NCBI RefSeq assembly: GCF_042675965.1
Contig: NZ_JBHTKJ010000008.1
Span: 32,052 to 96,051 of the forward strand
DNA: 64,000 nt
Direction: 5' to 3'
From: Virgibacillus_R byunsanensis
Lineage (GTDB): Bacteria > Bacillota > Bacilli > Bacillales > Amphibacillaceae
The notes under the pieces are model-generated. The model was not told the DNA's origin, made no database searches, and saw only the letters and a program-made list of their open reading frames with translations. Position 1 is the first letter of the stretch; the number at the start of each line of letters is the position of its first letter. The position numbers and the translations under genes were made by a program. Shown in pieces: positions 50,948 through 60,174 of the stretch.

Positions 50948-51589
50948 ATGTTACCTAAACGCCTTTATATTATTTTATTCTTACTTATTCTTGTGTTAGC
51001 AACAATAGGTGTTTGGATTGTGAAAATTGTAAGAGGAGATGTCCCATATGTGGATCAGTGGACGAGATCCCTTGTTGATACGTTTCCAGAAACACCTACA
51101 TATACATTTTTCCGAACCTTAACCAACCTGGGATCCGAACCTTTCATGTATCCCTTTACAATCATCGTTGCTATTCTTTTATGGTGGTTATTCCGGGACT
51201 GGCTCCCAGCATTATTTTTTGCAGGTGGAACATTAGTAAGTCATTTATTTAATAAATTAATTAAGGTTCTTGTCGACAGAGATAGGCCATCTATTTTAGT
51301 TGATGCGAATGCAGAAGGACATAGTTTTCCATCTGGTCACGCTATGATTACACTAGTTTGTTATGGTTTATTAGCCTATTTTATAACGAAGAAAATTAAG
51401 TCTAAGAAAGCAATAATGGTAGTACAGGTTTTCTTTGCACTACTAATTTTTCTAATAGGTATTAGTCGATATGTCATAAATGTACACTACTTAACGGACA
51501 TAGTAGCGGGCTTTATGATTGGCTTTCTATGTCTGCTTGGCTTTATTTATTTGTATGAATGGATCCAAAAGCGAAAAGCTCAGTCTTAG
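50948..51589 (+). CDS. PAP2-family membrane phosphatase
   Basis: A 213-residue protein with six membrane helices. The three PAP2 motifs are KVLVDRDRP, SFPSGHAM and SRYVINVHYLTDIVAG, so it should be active on lipid phosphates such as undecaprenyl-pyrophosphate or phosphatidylglycerol-phosphate outside the membrane. The ATG at 50948 follows AAGGGAG by about 10 bases; an ATG at 50927 overlaps the site. It is upstream of the MFS pseudogene and the lia genes. Confidence 0.9.
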   Translation: MLPKRLYIILFLLILVLATIGVWIVKIVRGDVPYVDQWTRSLVDTFPETPTYTFFRTLTNLGSEPFMYPFTIIVAILLWWLFRDWLPALFFAGGTLVSHLFNKLIKVLVDRDRPSILVDANAEGHSFPSGHAMITLVCYGLLAYFITKKIKSKKAIMVVQVFFALLIFLIGISRYVINVHYLTDIVAGFMIGFLCLLGFIYLYEWIQKRKAQS

Positions 51590-51677
51590 GGCTGAGATCA
51601 AAGTGTTCTGAAGACGGTTTCTCCTCAATTCGAAAAAAACTACGCTATAAGTAAGCTAAAATGGAGGGGGATTTTTA

Positions 51678-52884
51678 ATGGGAACAGTCGTCAGTGATAA
51701 GCAACAGGTAAAACTACCTGTATTTAAAAAGCGAAATTTTGTACTTTTGTTTATTAGTGCCTTATTTTCATCTCCAGGATACTTTGTATATCTAATTGGT
51801 GCAGAGTGGCTTATGCTATCATTAACGGATAATCGCTTTTACTTCGGGATGTTATTTCTTGCGGCATCCATACCGAGGTTATTGTTGTTAACAACTGGTG
51901 GATTAGTAGCAGATCGCTTTAACAAACGAACGATACTATTTTTCTCCGATTTATCACGAGCTCTGTTGATTTTGGCTTTAATTATCTTTATTATGACGGA
52001 TTCTATATAGCTGGTTTGTTTGGAATTTCGGATGCATTTAGCTATCCTGCACTTAATTCGTTAACACCTATTCTTTTAAATGAGGATCAATTGCAACGAG
52101 GGAATTCATTTATTCAAATGACAACACAAATCAGTCCCATATTTGGGCCAGCACTTGGTGGAACATTAATAGCTCTTTTAGGTAGGGAGTTTTTACAGTA
52201 GCTTTGTTCATGCTGATCATTGCTTCAGTTGCAGTATGGTTCATTAAATTGCAGGAAAAGCCAGAGGAAACGGAGAATCATTCTCCTTGGGAAGATTTAA
52301 AAGAAGGACTTCAATATGCACGAAAAAATGAAGTAGTCATTTCTATTGTTATGATGGCATTATTTTTAAACTTCTTCTTTTCAGGTTCATTTTCAATCGG
52401 AATGCCAATTATAGTAAAGGATATCTTTCAAGGTAGTGCAGTTAGTTTAGCGATTATTCAAATGTCAATGGGCATAGGAGCACTTATTGGTGCAATTGTA
52501 TTAGCTTCGATTAAGCTAAAAAGGCCTGGTGTTGTCATGATTGGAAGTCTCATTGTCTTAGCTATCCTTTACACAGCAACAGGATTTTCCGTTCATTTAA
52601 TGATAACAGCAGGACTTGTAGCTATTATGGCATTGATGACTCAGTTAGTTAACATTCCTTTAATCACCATGCTTCAACAAACAACTGAAAAGCGAATGCT
52701 CGGACGGATGATGAGCTTTTTGATGACTGTTTCTACAGGTCTAATACCAGTTTCATATGTTGCTACATCCTTCTTAATAGCAGCAGGTATTGGAATACAG
52801 ACTATAATTATCGTAAGTGGTGTGAATGTTACATTACTTGCTGGGTATAACCTAAAAAATAAAAAAATTCTTTCATTCCGATAG
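51678..52884 (+). pseudogene. MFS transporter, broken by two frameshifts
   Basis: Three consecutive frames together encode one MFS protein of about 400 residues: FVLLFISALFSSPGYFVYLI ... IIFIMT (frame 1), then FYIAGLFGISDAFSYPALNS ... ALLG (frame 2), then FTVALFMLIIASVAVW ... KKILSFR (frame 3). The shifts are near 51995 (stop TAG at 52008) and near 52190 in a five-T run (stop TAG at 52199). Each is explained by loss of one base. AATGGAGGGGG precedes the ATG. Sequencing error is possible for the homopolymer site. The intact protein would be a drug-type exporter. Confidence 0.85.
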
Positions 52885-52899
52885 ATGGGGGGGACGAAA

Positions 52900-53661
52900 A
52901 TGATGAAAAATGGTTTTGTTAGCTATTTATTTGCAACCATTTTAATTGTGCTCGGTGCAGTGTTAGTTTTAGACAATATTGGTGTAACAACGTTTAACAT
53001 AGAAAATGCTTGGCTTTATATTTATCCCATTCTTTTTATTGTATTTGGTATAAAGTGGATGGTCGATAAAATAAGGTATAAAGGTGGAAGTTGGGTTCTT
53101 GGGTCATTTTTCTTTATATTCGGTACGTTAATTATGCTTGGTCGTTTTGATGTAATCGAGTTTGCCTTTAAAGATATCTTTAAACTATGGCCACTATTAA
53201 TTGTATATTTTGGTTTTCTGTTTATTAGCCATTCAAATGGTAAGAAAAAAATTTATGTGGATACCGGAAACAATAAGTCAAAAAAATCTTATACTGGTGG
53301 ATCATCTTTTTCAGTAGGAAATCATGAATTCAATCAACCGAACTGGAAAGTGGAACCGATGAATTTAAATAATTTAGCTGGAGATTTTTATTTTGACTTT
53401 TCCAAAGCGTTCATACCTGAAAAAGAAATACCGATTACGATTAGTGCACTAGCTGGGGATGTTCACATATTAATACCAGAGAATGTTGATTTTCGAGTAA
53501 ATGCATCCGTAAAAGCAGGTGATATTGTTGTAGCTGGTCGGAATGTCGATGGCATAAACCGATCCCTTAGGTTTAAAACAAACGAATATGAAACTGCAGT
53601 AAGAAAACTAGATTTTACGTTAAAACTAAAAGCTGGATCTATCCGAGTAGATTATGTGTAA
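52900..53661 (+). CDS. liaF: LiaF-type membrane regulator
   Basis: A 253-residue protein with four N-terminal helices (IENAWLYIYPILFIVFGIKW, VIEFAFKDIFKLWPLLIVYF) and a C-terminal cytoplasmic beta-helix-like domain (NNLAGDFYFDFSKAF, ISALAGDVHILIPENVDF, VKAGDIVVAG). In B. subtilis LiaF keeps the LiaSR cell-envelope stress system off. GGGGGGA precedes the ATG at 52900. It is followed after 15 bp by liaS. Confidence 0.9.
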   Translation: MMKNGFVSYLFATILIVLGAVLVLDNIGVTTFNIENAWLYIYPILFIVFGIKWMVDKIRYKGGSWVLGSFFFIFGTLIMLGRFDVIEFAFKDIFKLWPLLIVYFGFLFISHSNGKKKIYVDTGNNKSKKSYTGGSSFSVGNHEFNQPNWKVEPMNLNNLAGDFYFDFSKAFIPEKEIPITISALAGDVHILIPENVDFRVNASVKAGDIVVAGRNVDGINRSLRFKTNEYETAVRKLDFTLKLKAGSIRVDYV

Positions 53662-53675
53662 GGGGGAAAGGTTCT

Positions 53676-54713
53676 ATGCTGAAACGTCTTAGCAGTATCC
53701 GTTATAGCTATATTCGCTCCCATTTGCATGGTGTATTTTTAACAACGCTCACATTGTTATCCATATTATTATCCATATACGTTCTAATTGCTCCAAATTG
53801 GCTAAATGCGGTTAGTATTTTTGTCTTTATTTTATTTTATGTAATGTTGGCAGTGGTGATTTCTATATATGCTGGGTTCAAGTCAAGTGGAGAACTTAAA
53901 GAACGTCTAGATTATCTTTCCGTTCTAATCACACAATTTTCCAACGGAAACTATCATTCTCGAATCTATTTCAATGAAGATGATGAAATTACAAGGATTG
54001 CTAATGAATTGAATAAATTAGGTGAAAGACTGCAGGATCAAGTAAAGTCTTTACAGCGTATGGCTGATGAAAAAGCGGATTTTGCAAAGTCAGCACATAA
54101 AGCAGCAACGATAGAAGAACGACAACGTCTGGCACGTGACCTTCATGATGCGGTTAGTCAACAGCTATTTGCGTTAACCATGATGTCTGAATCAGCATTA
54201 AGGCAATTTGATAAAAATCCTGATGTTGCAAAAGATCAGTTAAAGGATGTAGCAAACAGTGCCTTACAAGCACAAACTGAAATGCGTGCGCTCTTACTAC
54301 ATTTACGCCCTGTTCACTTATCTGGAGAGCCATTGCCAATTGGGATTAGGAAGTTAGTCGAGGAGCTTAAGCAAAAAAGCACATTGGATTTTACAGTTGT
54401 GATTGATGAGAAGTTATCCATAACTGAAACAACGGAGGAGCATGTATTTCGAATTATCCAGGAATCCTTTTCGAATACATTACGTCATGCAGCTGCTACG
54501 GAAGTGAAATTGGAAATCTCTTTACGTTCTAATGAGTTATTTATTTTTATAAGTGACAATGGAAAAGGGTTTAATGTAGATGAAGACACAAGCCGCAAGA
54601 CTTCATACGGACTAAAAACGATGAAAGAACGAAGCGAAGAATTAGGTGGAACATTTAAAATCCGTTCCATCCAAGGAGAAGGAACAAACATTGAAATCCG
54701 AATTCCTTGTTAA
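53676..54713 (+). CDS. liaS: Cell-envelope stress sensor kinase LiaS
   Basis: A 345-residue NarL-type histidine kinase. Two helices with a very short external loop form an intramembrane sensor. A HAMP-like linker (LSVLITQFSNGNYHSRIYFN) precedes the phospho-acceptor H in LARDLHDAVSQQLFAL (about residue 158). The ATPase domain has NTLRHAAATEVK, ISDNGKGF and TSYGLKTMKERSEELGG. It normally phosphorylates LiaR; here that gene lies 217 bp downstream beyond a repeat insertion and is frameshifted, so the pathway may be uncoupled. Confidence 0.93.
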   Translation: MLKRLSSIRYSYIRSHLHGVFLTTLTLLSILLSIYVLIAPNWLNAVSIFVFILFYVMLAVVISIYAGFKSSGELKERLDYLSVLITQFSNGNYHSRIYFNEDDEITRIANELNKLGERLQDQVKSLQRMADEKADFAKSAHKAATIEERQRLARDLHDAVSQQLFALTMMSESALRQFDKNPDVAKDQLKDVANSALQAQTEMRALLLHLRPVHLSGEPLPIGIRKLVEELKQKSTLDFTVVIDEKLSITETTEEHVFRIIQESFSNTLRHAAATEVKLEISLRSNELFIFISDNGKGFNVDEDTSRKTSYGLKTMKERSEELGGTFKIRSIQGEGTNIEIRIPC

Positions 54714-54754
54714 GGGGTAGAATGTATATAATGATAGCGATGTAAATCTGAATA

Positions 54755-54915
54755 TAAAAATAGCCATGTCCAGTTTCATCGCCCAACGATTAGTGGACTT
54801 CCCTCGACTTCGTACGATAAGTCAACATCGATTCGCTATCGCTTATCGTGTTTCCTTCATATCCTACTTCTCAGTCTAGTCCATACGTCGTTAAACGGGC
54901 GTTTACACTTTTAGA
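54755..54915 (+). repeat. Family B repeat, copy B5, between liaS and liaR
   Basis: It starts ATAGCCATGTCCAGTTTCAT, contains GATAAGTCAACATCGATTCG (as in B6) and ends CGTCGTTAAACGGGCGTTTA. liaS and liaR are normally adjacent or overlapping, so this separates them. Confidence 0.75.
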
Positions 54916-54930
54916 TCAAGGAGGAAGTAT

Positions 54931-55568
54931 ATGATACGGGTAGTTGTGGTGGATGATCACGAGGTGGTACGTAAAGGTATTGTTGCGTATTTACAAACGG
55001 AGGATGACATAGAAGTTTTAGGAGAGGCATCCAGTGGTAACAAAGGTGCTGCAATGATTTTGAATATGAAACCAGATGTCGTATTAATGGATTTAATGAT
55101 GGAAAATGGGAATGGAATTGAGGCAACAAAGGTAGTGATGAAGGAATTACCAGATTGCAAAATTATTATTCTAACAAGCTATTACGATGACAAGCAGGTA
55201 TTTCCAGCAATCGAGGCAGGGGCATTTAGCTATATGTTAAAGACATCCTCCGCCAAAGAAATTGCACAAGCAGTTAAAAATCCGGGGTTGGGGAAAATGT
55301 TATCGAACCAAAAGTGGCAGGTAAAATAATGACTAGTTTCCGTACAGAGCCTAAAAAGGCACATGAACATCTGACAGAACGTGAACTAGAAGTGCTATTA
55401 TGTATTGGTAACGGGATGACAAACCAAGAAATAGGAGAAGAACTTTTTATTGGAATTAAAACCGTTAAAACACATGTAAGTAATATTTTATCAAAATTAG
55501 AAGTGCATGATCGTACACAGGCTGCTGTTTACGTACATCGGAATCAATTGCTAAAACAAGAGGAATAA
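54931..55568 (+). pseudogene. liaR: Response regulator LiaR with a frameshift between its domains
   Basis: The first frame encodes the receiver domain (VVVVDDHEVVRKGIVAYLQT, phospho-Asp in VVLMDLMMENG, KTSSAKEI) and then derails after AQAVKN into PGLGKMLSNQKW. The proper continuation GENVIEPKVAGKIMTSF and the LuxR-type DNA-binding domain (LTERELEVLLCIGNGMTNQE, TVKTHVSNILSKLEVHDRTQ) are in another frame. Loss of one base in the GGGG run near 55284-55287 explains it. A GTG at 55314 could in principle start a free DNA-binding domain, but no good ribosome binding site precedes it. Sequencing error is possible. Confidence 0.85.
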
Positions 55569-55662
55569 GCTGTGAAGATTCAATTTGAAACATTCCTTTT
55601 GTGTTTAATAGATTCTATTTGTATAATACGAATGTAGACAAGTAAGAGAGGAATACGATTAT

Positions 55663-56097
55663 ATGACAAAAGCGAGTACAAATACGCAAGAAAACCTATT
55701 ATTATTTATCTGGGCACAATCTTTTGTTGCTCTACTAGGTAGTTTGTTTTTCTCAGAAGTAATGGGTTATATACCATGTGAACTTTGCTGGATTCAACGG
55801 ATCTTCATGTATCCATTAGTTGTTATTTACGGGGTGGCAGCCATCAAAAAAGATGTTTCTATAGCGTTGCCTGGGTTAATATTAAGTGGAATTGGTATGC
55901 TCGTATCTATTTATCATTATTTAATTCAGAAAGTACCTGTATTCCAAGAAGCAGGTGATGCTTGCGGACTTGTTCCATGCAATGCTGCATACGTGAACTA
56001 CTTCGGTTTTATCACCATTCCGTTTTTGGCAGGAATCGCTTTTATCACTATTTTTGTACTTCATCTCATTTTATGGAAACAGCAGAGGGGGAAATAG
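55663..56097 (+). CDS. bdbC: DsbB-like thiol-disulfide oxidoreductase BdbC
   Basis: A 144-residue, four-helix quinone-linked oxidase. The two redox pairs are C-E-L-C (YIPCELCWIQRIFMYP) and the C...C of DACGLVPCNAAYVNYFG. It reoxidises an extracytoplasmic thiol oxidase. AAGAGAGG precedes the ATG. A thioredoxin-fold partner starts 3 bp after its stop, so the two are an operon. Confidence 0.92.
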   Translation: MTKASTNTQENLLLFIWAQSFVALLGSLFFSEVMGYIPCELCWIQRIFMYPLVVIYGVAAIKKDVSIALPGLILSGIGMLVSIYHYLIQKVPVFQEAGDACGLVPCNAAYVNYFGFITIPFLAGIAFITIFVLHLILWKQQRGK

Positions 56098-56100
56098 TCT

Positions 56101-56571
56101 ATGCAAAAGAAAATGCTTATTATTATCGGTGCAATCGTTGTTTTATTTGGCGCACTATACTTTGTAATTGATTATAAAAACAACCAGGCACTTGATAATA
56201 ATGATAATCCATATGGTAAAGATAATCTGAATCAAGCGACAATTGATCAACTCGATGATCCAGATTATGGTAATCAAATAGTGCCAGAAGAATTAAACGA
56301 GGAAATCGATAGTGGCGATCCTGTAACCGTATATTTCTATGATCCAACATGTCCTCATTGTCAGGCAACCACACCAGATCTTGTACCATTAACCGAGGAT
56401 TTAGGTATTGATATGAAAAAGTACAATCTATTGGAGTTCACGAATAACTATGGGATCGAATCTACACCAACACTTGTTCATTATGAAGAAGGAAAAGAAG
56501 TAGCCCGAATCATTGGCCAACGTACTGACGAAGAGTTTACAGCATTTTTTAATAAATTCGTATTGAATTAA
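56101..56571 (+). CDS. Membrane-anchored thioredoxin-fold protein with CPHC motif
   Basis: A 156-residue protein. An N-terminal helix (MLIIIGAIVVLFGALYFVID) anchors it outside the membrane, an acidic Asn/Asp-rich linker of about 45 residues follows, then a thioredoxin domain with YFYDPTCPHCQATTPDLV. The CPHC dipeptide is the DsbA type, favouring disulfide formation, and cis-Pro lies in GIESTPTLVHYEEG. It is the likely partner of BdbC although shorter than the usual BdbD, lacking its helical insertion. Confidence 0.88.
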   Translation: MQKKMLIIIGAIVVLFGALYFVIDYKNNQALDNNDNPYGKDNLNQATIDQLDDPDYGNQIVPEELNEEIDSGDPVTVYFYDPTCPHCQATTPDLVPLTEDLGIDMKKYNLLEFTNNYGIESTPTLVHYEEGKEVARIIGQRTDEEFTAFFNKFVLN

Positions 56572-56581
56572 TTAATATAAT

Positions 56582-57165
56582 AGGCTGTTTTACACGCATT
56601 GTTGTTATATGGCTGTTTTTGTAAAGTTTGTTTCTTTTGAGAGAATAGATATATACTGCGACGTAACTTGATGTGACGGTTAACCTACCGCTGCGGAAAT
56701 ACACTTCGCTTTCACCCATCCGGGTACAAGTGCGACATCTGCTTCGTTTCACTGCGCAGTGTCTTCTACCCGTGGGCGGCTGATGAGCCTCCTCGAGCTA
56801 ACGCTCTCTGGGGTCTCAGGCTAGGCCTCTGCTCCCACAGGATAAGGAAAGCTACATAGCTAGACATCGCACGCAGAAAATCGGTTTGTATTTTCAAGGA
56901 GTCTACGTGTATTTCCTCCGCTGTTATTTCCGTTACTGTCGTGGGATTGTATTAGTATTAATAAAACATCATACCAGTCAGGGTGAGCGGAGGGCGGTGA
57001 CTCCTGCGGGAACAGCACGTGTCCGAAGACCCCGCAGAGTGGTTTTCTCGAGGAGGCTGAGGCCGTGCCCGCGGAAAGCATCCGCCCGTAGCGATCCCAG
57101 ACGGCAGCAATAGCGAGCGTTCTTAGAAATAAGCCTAAGTTACGTCGCATTTTACATCAACTATG
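56582..57165 (+). repeat. Family A fold-back repeat element, copy A4
   Basis: Terminal repeats at 56648-56669 and 57137-57158 match at 19 of 22 positions. It contains the same 59-bp module insert as A3, the 12-bp palindrome CACTGCGCAGTG (56750-56761), and inverted arms such as AGCCTCCTCGAG (56786-56797) with CTCGAGGAGGCT (57047-57058). Confidence 0.9.
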
Positions 57166-57172
57166 AAGATAT

Positions 57173-57208
57173 AAAAAGCTAACTAGATTTGCTAGTTAGC
57201 TTTTTTGG
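57173..57208 (-). terminator. Intrinsic terminator of hmoB
   Basis: AAAAGCTAACTAG and CTAGTTAGCTTTT enclose ATTTG; T-runs on both sides make it bidirectional. Confidence 0.9.
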
Positions 57209-57226
57209 TTAGATAGAACTCGGGTG

Positions 57227-57727
57227 CTAAATTTTATCCGGGTCAAACATATGGTAGCTCGTCACAAAGGGTCTGTCAGCAAAATAAGCAGGCGGCTTTG
57301 TATCTTGATTTTTGTGTGTCTCTTTGAATTTCTTAGAATTTTTCCAGTTATCAAAGTCCCCTTCAGTTCGCCACTGGGTTAAGACAACATACGTGTTTCC
57401 TTTTTTCGGTCGCAGTAGTCTAAATGCTTGGAATCCGGGCATTCCATCTACTTCCTTTTCTCGTTGTTTGAACTTTGATTCGAACATGGCTTTTCCATCA
57501 TCCGTTACTGGAATGTTATTCATCACGACATATCCTTTTTCTTGTAAAGTTCCGCTTTGACTTAATACTTCATACGCTCTTCCAGCTGAAAATACTTTTT
57601 TCTTATGGTCTTCATAGTAAGCTAGTGTACTAGTACCACTATTCATTAGAAAGAAATCGATTGTTGGATACTTATCATTCAACTTTTGTAAAAAATCAAG
57701 TGTTCCATTTGTCATGAATGCATTCAT
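57227..57727 (-). CDS. hmoB: Heme-degrading monooxygenase HmoB (YhgC)
   Basis: A 166-residue protein whose C-terminal half is an ABM (antibiotic biosynthesis monooxygenase) domain: MNNIPVTDDGKAMFESKFKQ, MPGFQAFRLLRPKKGNTYVV, TQWRTEGDFDNWKNSKKF, ending with SYHMFDPDKI. It cleaves heme to release iron. Location beside pbpF and hemEHY matches B. subtilis yhgC exactly. It is divergent from pbpF. Confidence 0.9.
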   Translation of the reverse strand: MNAFMTNGTLDFLQKLNDKYPTIDFFLMNSGTSTLAYYEDHKKKVFSAGRAYEVLSQSGTLQEKGYVVMNNIPVTDDGKAMFESKFKQREKEVDGMPGFQAFRLLRPKKGNTYVVLTQWRTEGDFDNWKNSKKFKETHKNQDTKPPAYFADRPFVTSYHMFDPDKI

Positions 57728-57808
57728 GTTTTTACCCCTTTCTTACCAAGTCATCATACCTTCATTATAGATTCAATAACCAGTAATGGCCAATTTAAAA
57801 TAAGTATT

Positions 57809-57829
57809 AAGTAATAAAATATATTACTT
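57809..57829. promoter_or_regulatory. Palindrome upstream of pbpF with nearby TATAAT
   Basis: AAGTAATA (57809-57816) and TATTACTT (57822-57829) are perfect inverted halves with a 5-base spacer. TATAAT for pbpF lies at 57851-57856, so the palindrome covers the -35 region and also faces hmoB. Confidence 0.45.
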
Positions 57830-57900
57830 TTTAAATGTAGATAACTGTCGTATAATGTACACGGTGGTTGTATGAAACAATCATGTACAGAGGTGAATAA

Positions 57901-60075
57901 ATGAGTAGAAAGAAAAACAAGATGAAGAAGCAGCGATTTTCTTTTACAGGTAAAATAAAATGGTTGTTATTAAGTCTGGGGTTTATTGTTATCTTTGGAT
58001 TACTAGGTTATACCTTTATTTTATTCGGAGGGTATCTCATTGTAGACGAAGAAGATTTAATTTTGGATGCAGCTACAACAATTGAAACAACAGATGGAAC
58101 CGTTATTGGAAGTTTATATCATGAAAATCGTACACCAGTTGAACTTGGTCAGGTTCCTGAACATGTACAAGATGCCTTTGTCTCAATTGAAGATAGGCGA
58201 TTTTATGATCATGCAGGTGTTGATTTTCAATCTGTAGTGCGTGCTGTATATAAGGATATTATTGCAATGGATAAGGTAGAAGGGGCTAGCACGATAACCC
58301 AACAGCTTTCCAAAAACTTATTTTTACACAATGATAAAACGTGGATGCGTAAAACGAAAGAAGTAATGGCAGCGACCTATTTAGAACGTCAGTATTCAAA
58401 AGATGCGATATTGGAATTATATATAAATGAAATTTATTTTGGAAATGGTATTTATGGAGTAGAAAATGCATCTCAACGTTTTTTCTCAAAATCAGTTACG
58501 GACTTAAAACTACATGAAGGCGCCCTAATAGCAGGACTTGCTCAAGCCCCAAATGGCTACTCGCCAATTGAACATCCTGAGCGGGCATTAAACAGAAGAA
58601 ATATTGTATTACAATCGATGGAAAATGCTGGTGTTATTTCAGCTGAAACCCGTATTCAAGAGCAAGGTAAAACGTTAGGGCTGGATGTATTGGAAAGAGA
58701 AGCAAACCCGTGGGTGGAAAGTTACATTGATTTAGTGATGAAAGAGGCATCCGATGAGTTTCAGCTATCTATAGATGAATTAAAACGTGGCGGCTATCAA
58801 ATTGTTGTTAATATGGACGAAATGGCACAACAGATTGCCTATGAAAAGTTTAATAATGAGGAATATTTCCCAGGCAATACAGAGGGGGCACAAGGTGCTT
58901 TCGTTATGATGGATCAACAAACCGGTAAGATTGTTGCAGCTATTGGAGGAAGAGAGTATAAACTTGGTGATTTTAATCGCGTAACTGCAAATCGCCAACC
59001 AGGATCTATTATGAAACCATTAGCAGTTTATGGTCCGGCAATGATGAAAGAAGATTACGAACCTTACTCGTTAATACGTGATCAAATGATGGACATTGAA
59101 GGCTATACAGCCACCAATTATGATGACCAATACGACGGTGCAGTAACGATATATGATGCACTTGTTGAATCCAAAAATGCTGCGGCAGTATGGTTATTAG
59201 ATGAGATTGGGATTTCTTATACCAAGTCATATTTAGATAAAATGCAGCTCTTTGTACCTGATAATGGTTTAGCAATAGCGTTAGGAGGACTTTCAGAAGG
59301 GCTGTCACCACTGGATGTCATGACTGGATATCGAGCATTTGCCAATAATGGAGAAACAATTAACACCTTTACCATTGATCGTATATATAATCAGGAAAAT
59401 GAAGTAGCTTTTCAGTCAGAAGCTAACACGACAGAAGTATTCAGCCCTCAGGTCGCTTGGGATATGACAGAAATGCTAGTACGTACGGTGAATGAGGGAA
59501 CAGCAACATCAGGTGACTATTCAAAAGCATTAGCAGGTAAAACGGGAACGACAGAGCATCCGTTTGTTAATGGTAAAACAAAAGATGCCTGGTTTGTCGG
59601 GTATACGCCACAATACGTAAGTGCTATGTGGATGGGGTATGATAAATCAGATCGGGAACATTACCTTAATGGTGGAAGCGAATACCCAACAAGGCTAACG
59701 AAAGCAATTCTTAGTGAAATGGATAAACAAAAACCGTTGGATGCGGCCTTTGAAAAGCCGGTAAATGTACAAGAACTACCCGAACCAATCGAACTTCCCG
59801 ATGTGACAGTAGCTGAGGCACAATACACGTTTGGTGGTTTTTCCTTCTTAAAAGGAAAGTTAACGTGGACCGGAGCCGAAGAGGAACGGGTTGTTTACCA
59901 TATCTATAAAGATAAACCTGGAGTAGATGAACGAGTTGGAACAGTTGAAGGTGAAACAGTGTTTATAATCGATAACGTAAACGTACTTAAAACCGAAAAA
60001 TATTATGTGGTTCCTTACGATCCTTTAACAAAATTAGAAGGTAAGAAATCAAACACTGTCGAATTGTCCCTATAA
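57901..60075 (+). CDS. pbpF: Class A penicillin-binding protein PbpF
   Basis: A 724-residue bifunctional peptidoglycan synthase. A basic cytoplasmic tail and one helix (residues about 20-45) precede the glycosyltransferase domain with SIEDRRFYDHAGVDFQS and GASTITQQLSKNLFL. The transpeptidase domain carries S-x-x-K in QPGSIMKPL, SKN in VESKNAAAVW and KTG in LAGKTGTTEHP. About 90 C-terminal residues resemble a fibronectin-like domain. In B. subtilis pbpF is spore-associated. Position before hemE matches. Confidence 0.93.
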   Translation: MSRKKNKMKKQRFSFTGKIKWLLLSLGFIVIFGLLGYTFILFGGYLIVDEEDLILDAATTIETTDGTVIGSLYHENRTPVELGQVPEHVQDAFVSIEDRRFYDHAGVDFQSVVRAVYKDIIAMDKVEGASTITQQLSKNLFLHNDKTWMRKTKEVMAATYLERQYSKDAILELYINEIYFGNGIYGVENASQRFFSKSVTDLKLHEGALIAGLAQAPNGYSPIEHPERALNRRNIVLQSMENAGVISAETRIQEQGKTLGLDVLEREANPWVESYIDLVMKEASDEFQLSIDELKRGGYQIVVNMDEMAQQIAYEKFNNEEYFPGNTEGAQGAFVMMDQQTGKIVAAIGGREYKLGDFNRVTANRQPGSIMKPLAVYGPAMMKEDYEPYSLIRDQMMDIEGYTATNYDDQYDGAVTIYDALVESKNAAAVWLLDEIGISYTKSYLDKMQLFVPDNGLAIALGGLSEGLSPLDVMTGYRAFANNGETINTFTIDRIYNQENEVAFQSEANTTEVFSPQVAWDMTEMLVRTVNEGTATSGDYSKALAGKTGTTEHPFVNGKTKDAWFVGYTPQYVSAMWMGYDKSDREHYLNGGSEYPTRLTKAILSEMDKQKPLDAAFEKPVNVQELPEPIELPDVTVAEAQYTFGGFSFLKGKLTWTGAEEERVVYHIYKDKPGVDERVGTVEGETVFIIDNVNVLKTEKYYVVPYDPLTKLEGKKSNTVELSL

Positions 60076-60174
60076 ATGGTACAAATTAATGACAATGTAG
60101 GTGGTTTAGTGTACATGATTAATGGAAATCGATATAGTTAGACTAGGTTTAAGTAGGTAAAAAGGGTGAGAAAA

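Noticed and set aside
54931..55568. Programmed ribosomal frameshift in liaR
   Set aside because: The site has a GGGG run but no slippery heptamer plus downstream structure that I can support; simple base loss or a sequencing error is more economical.
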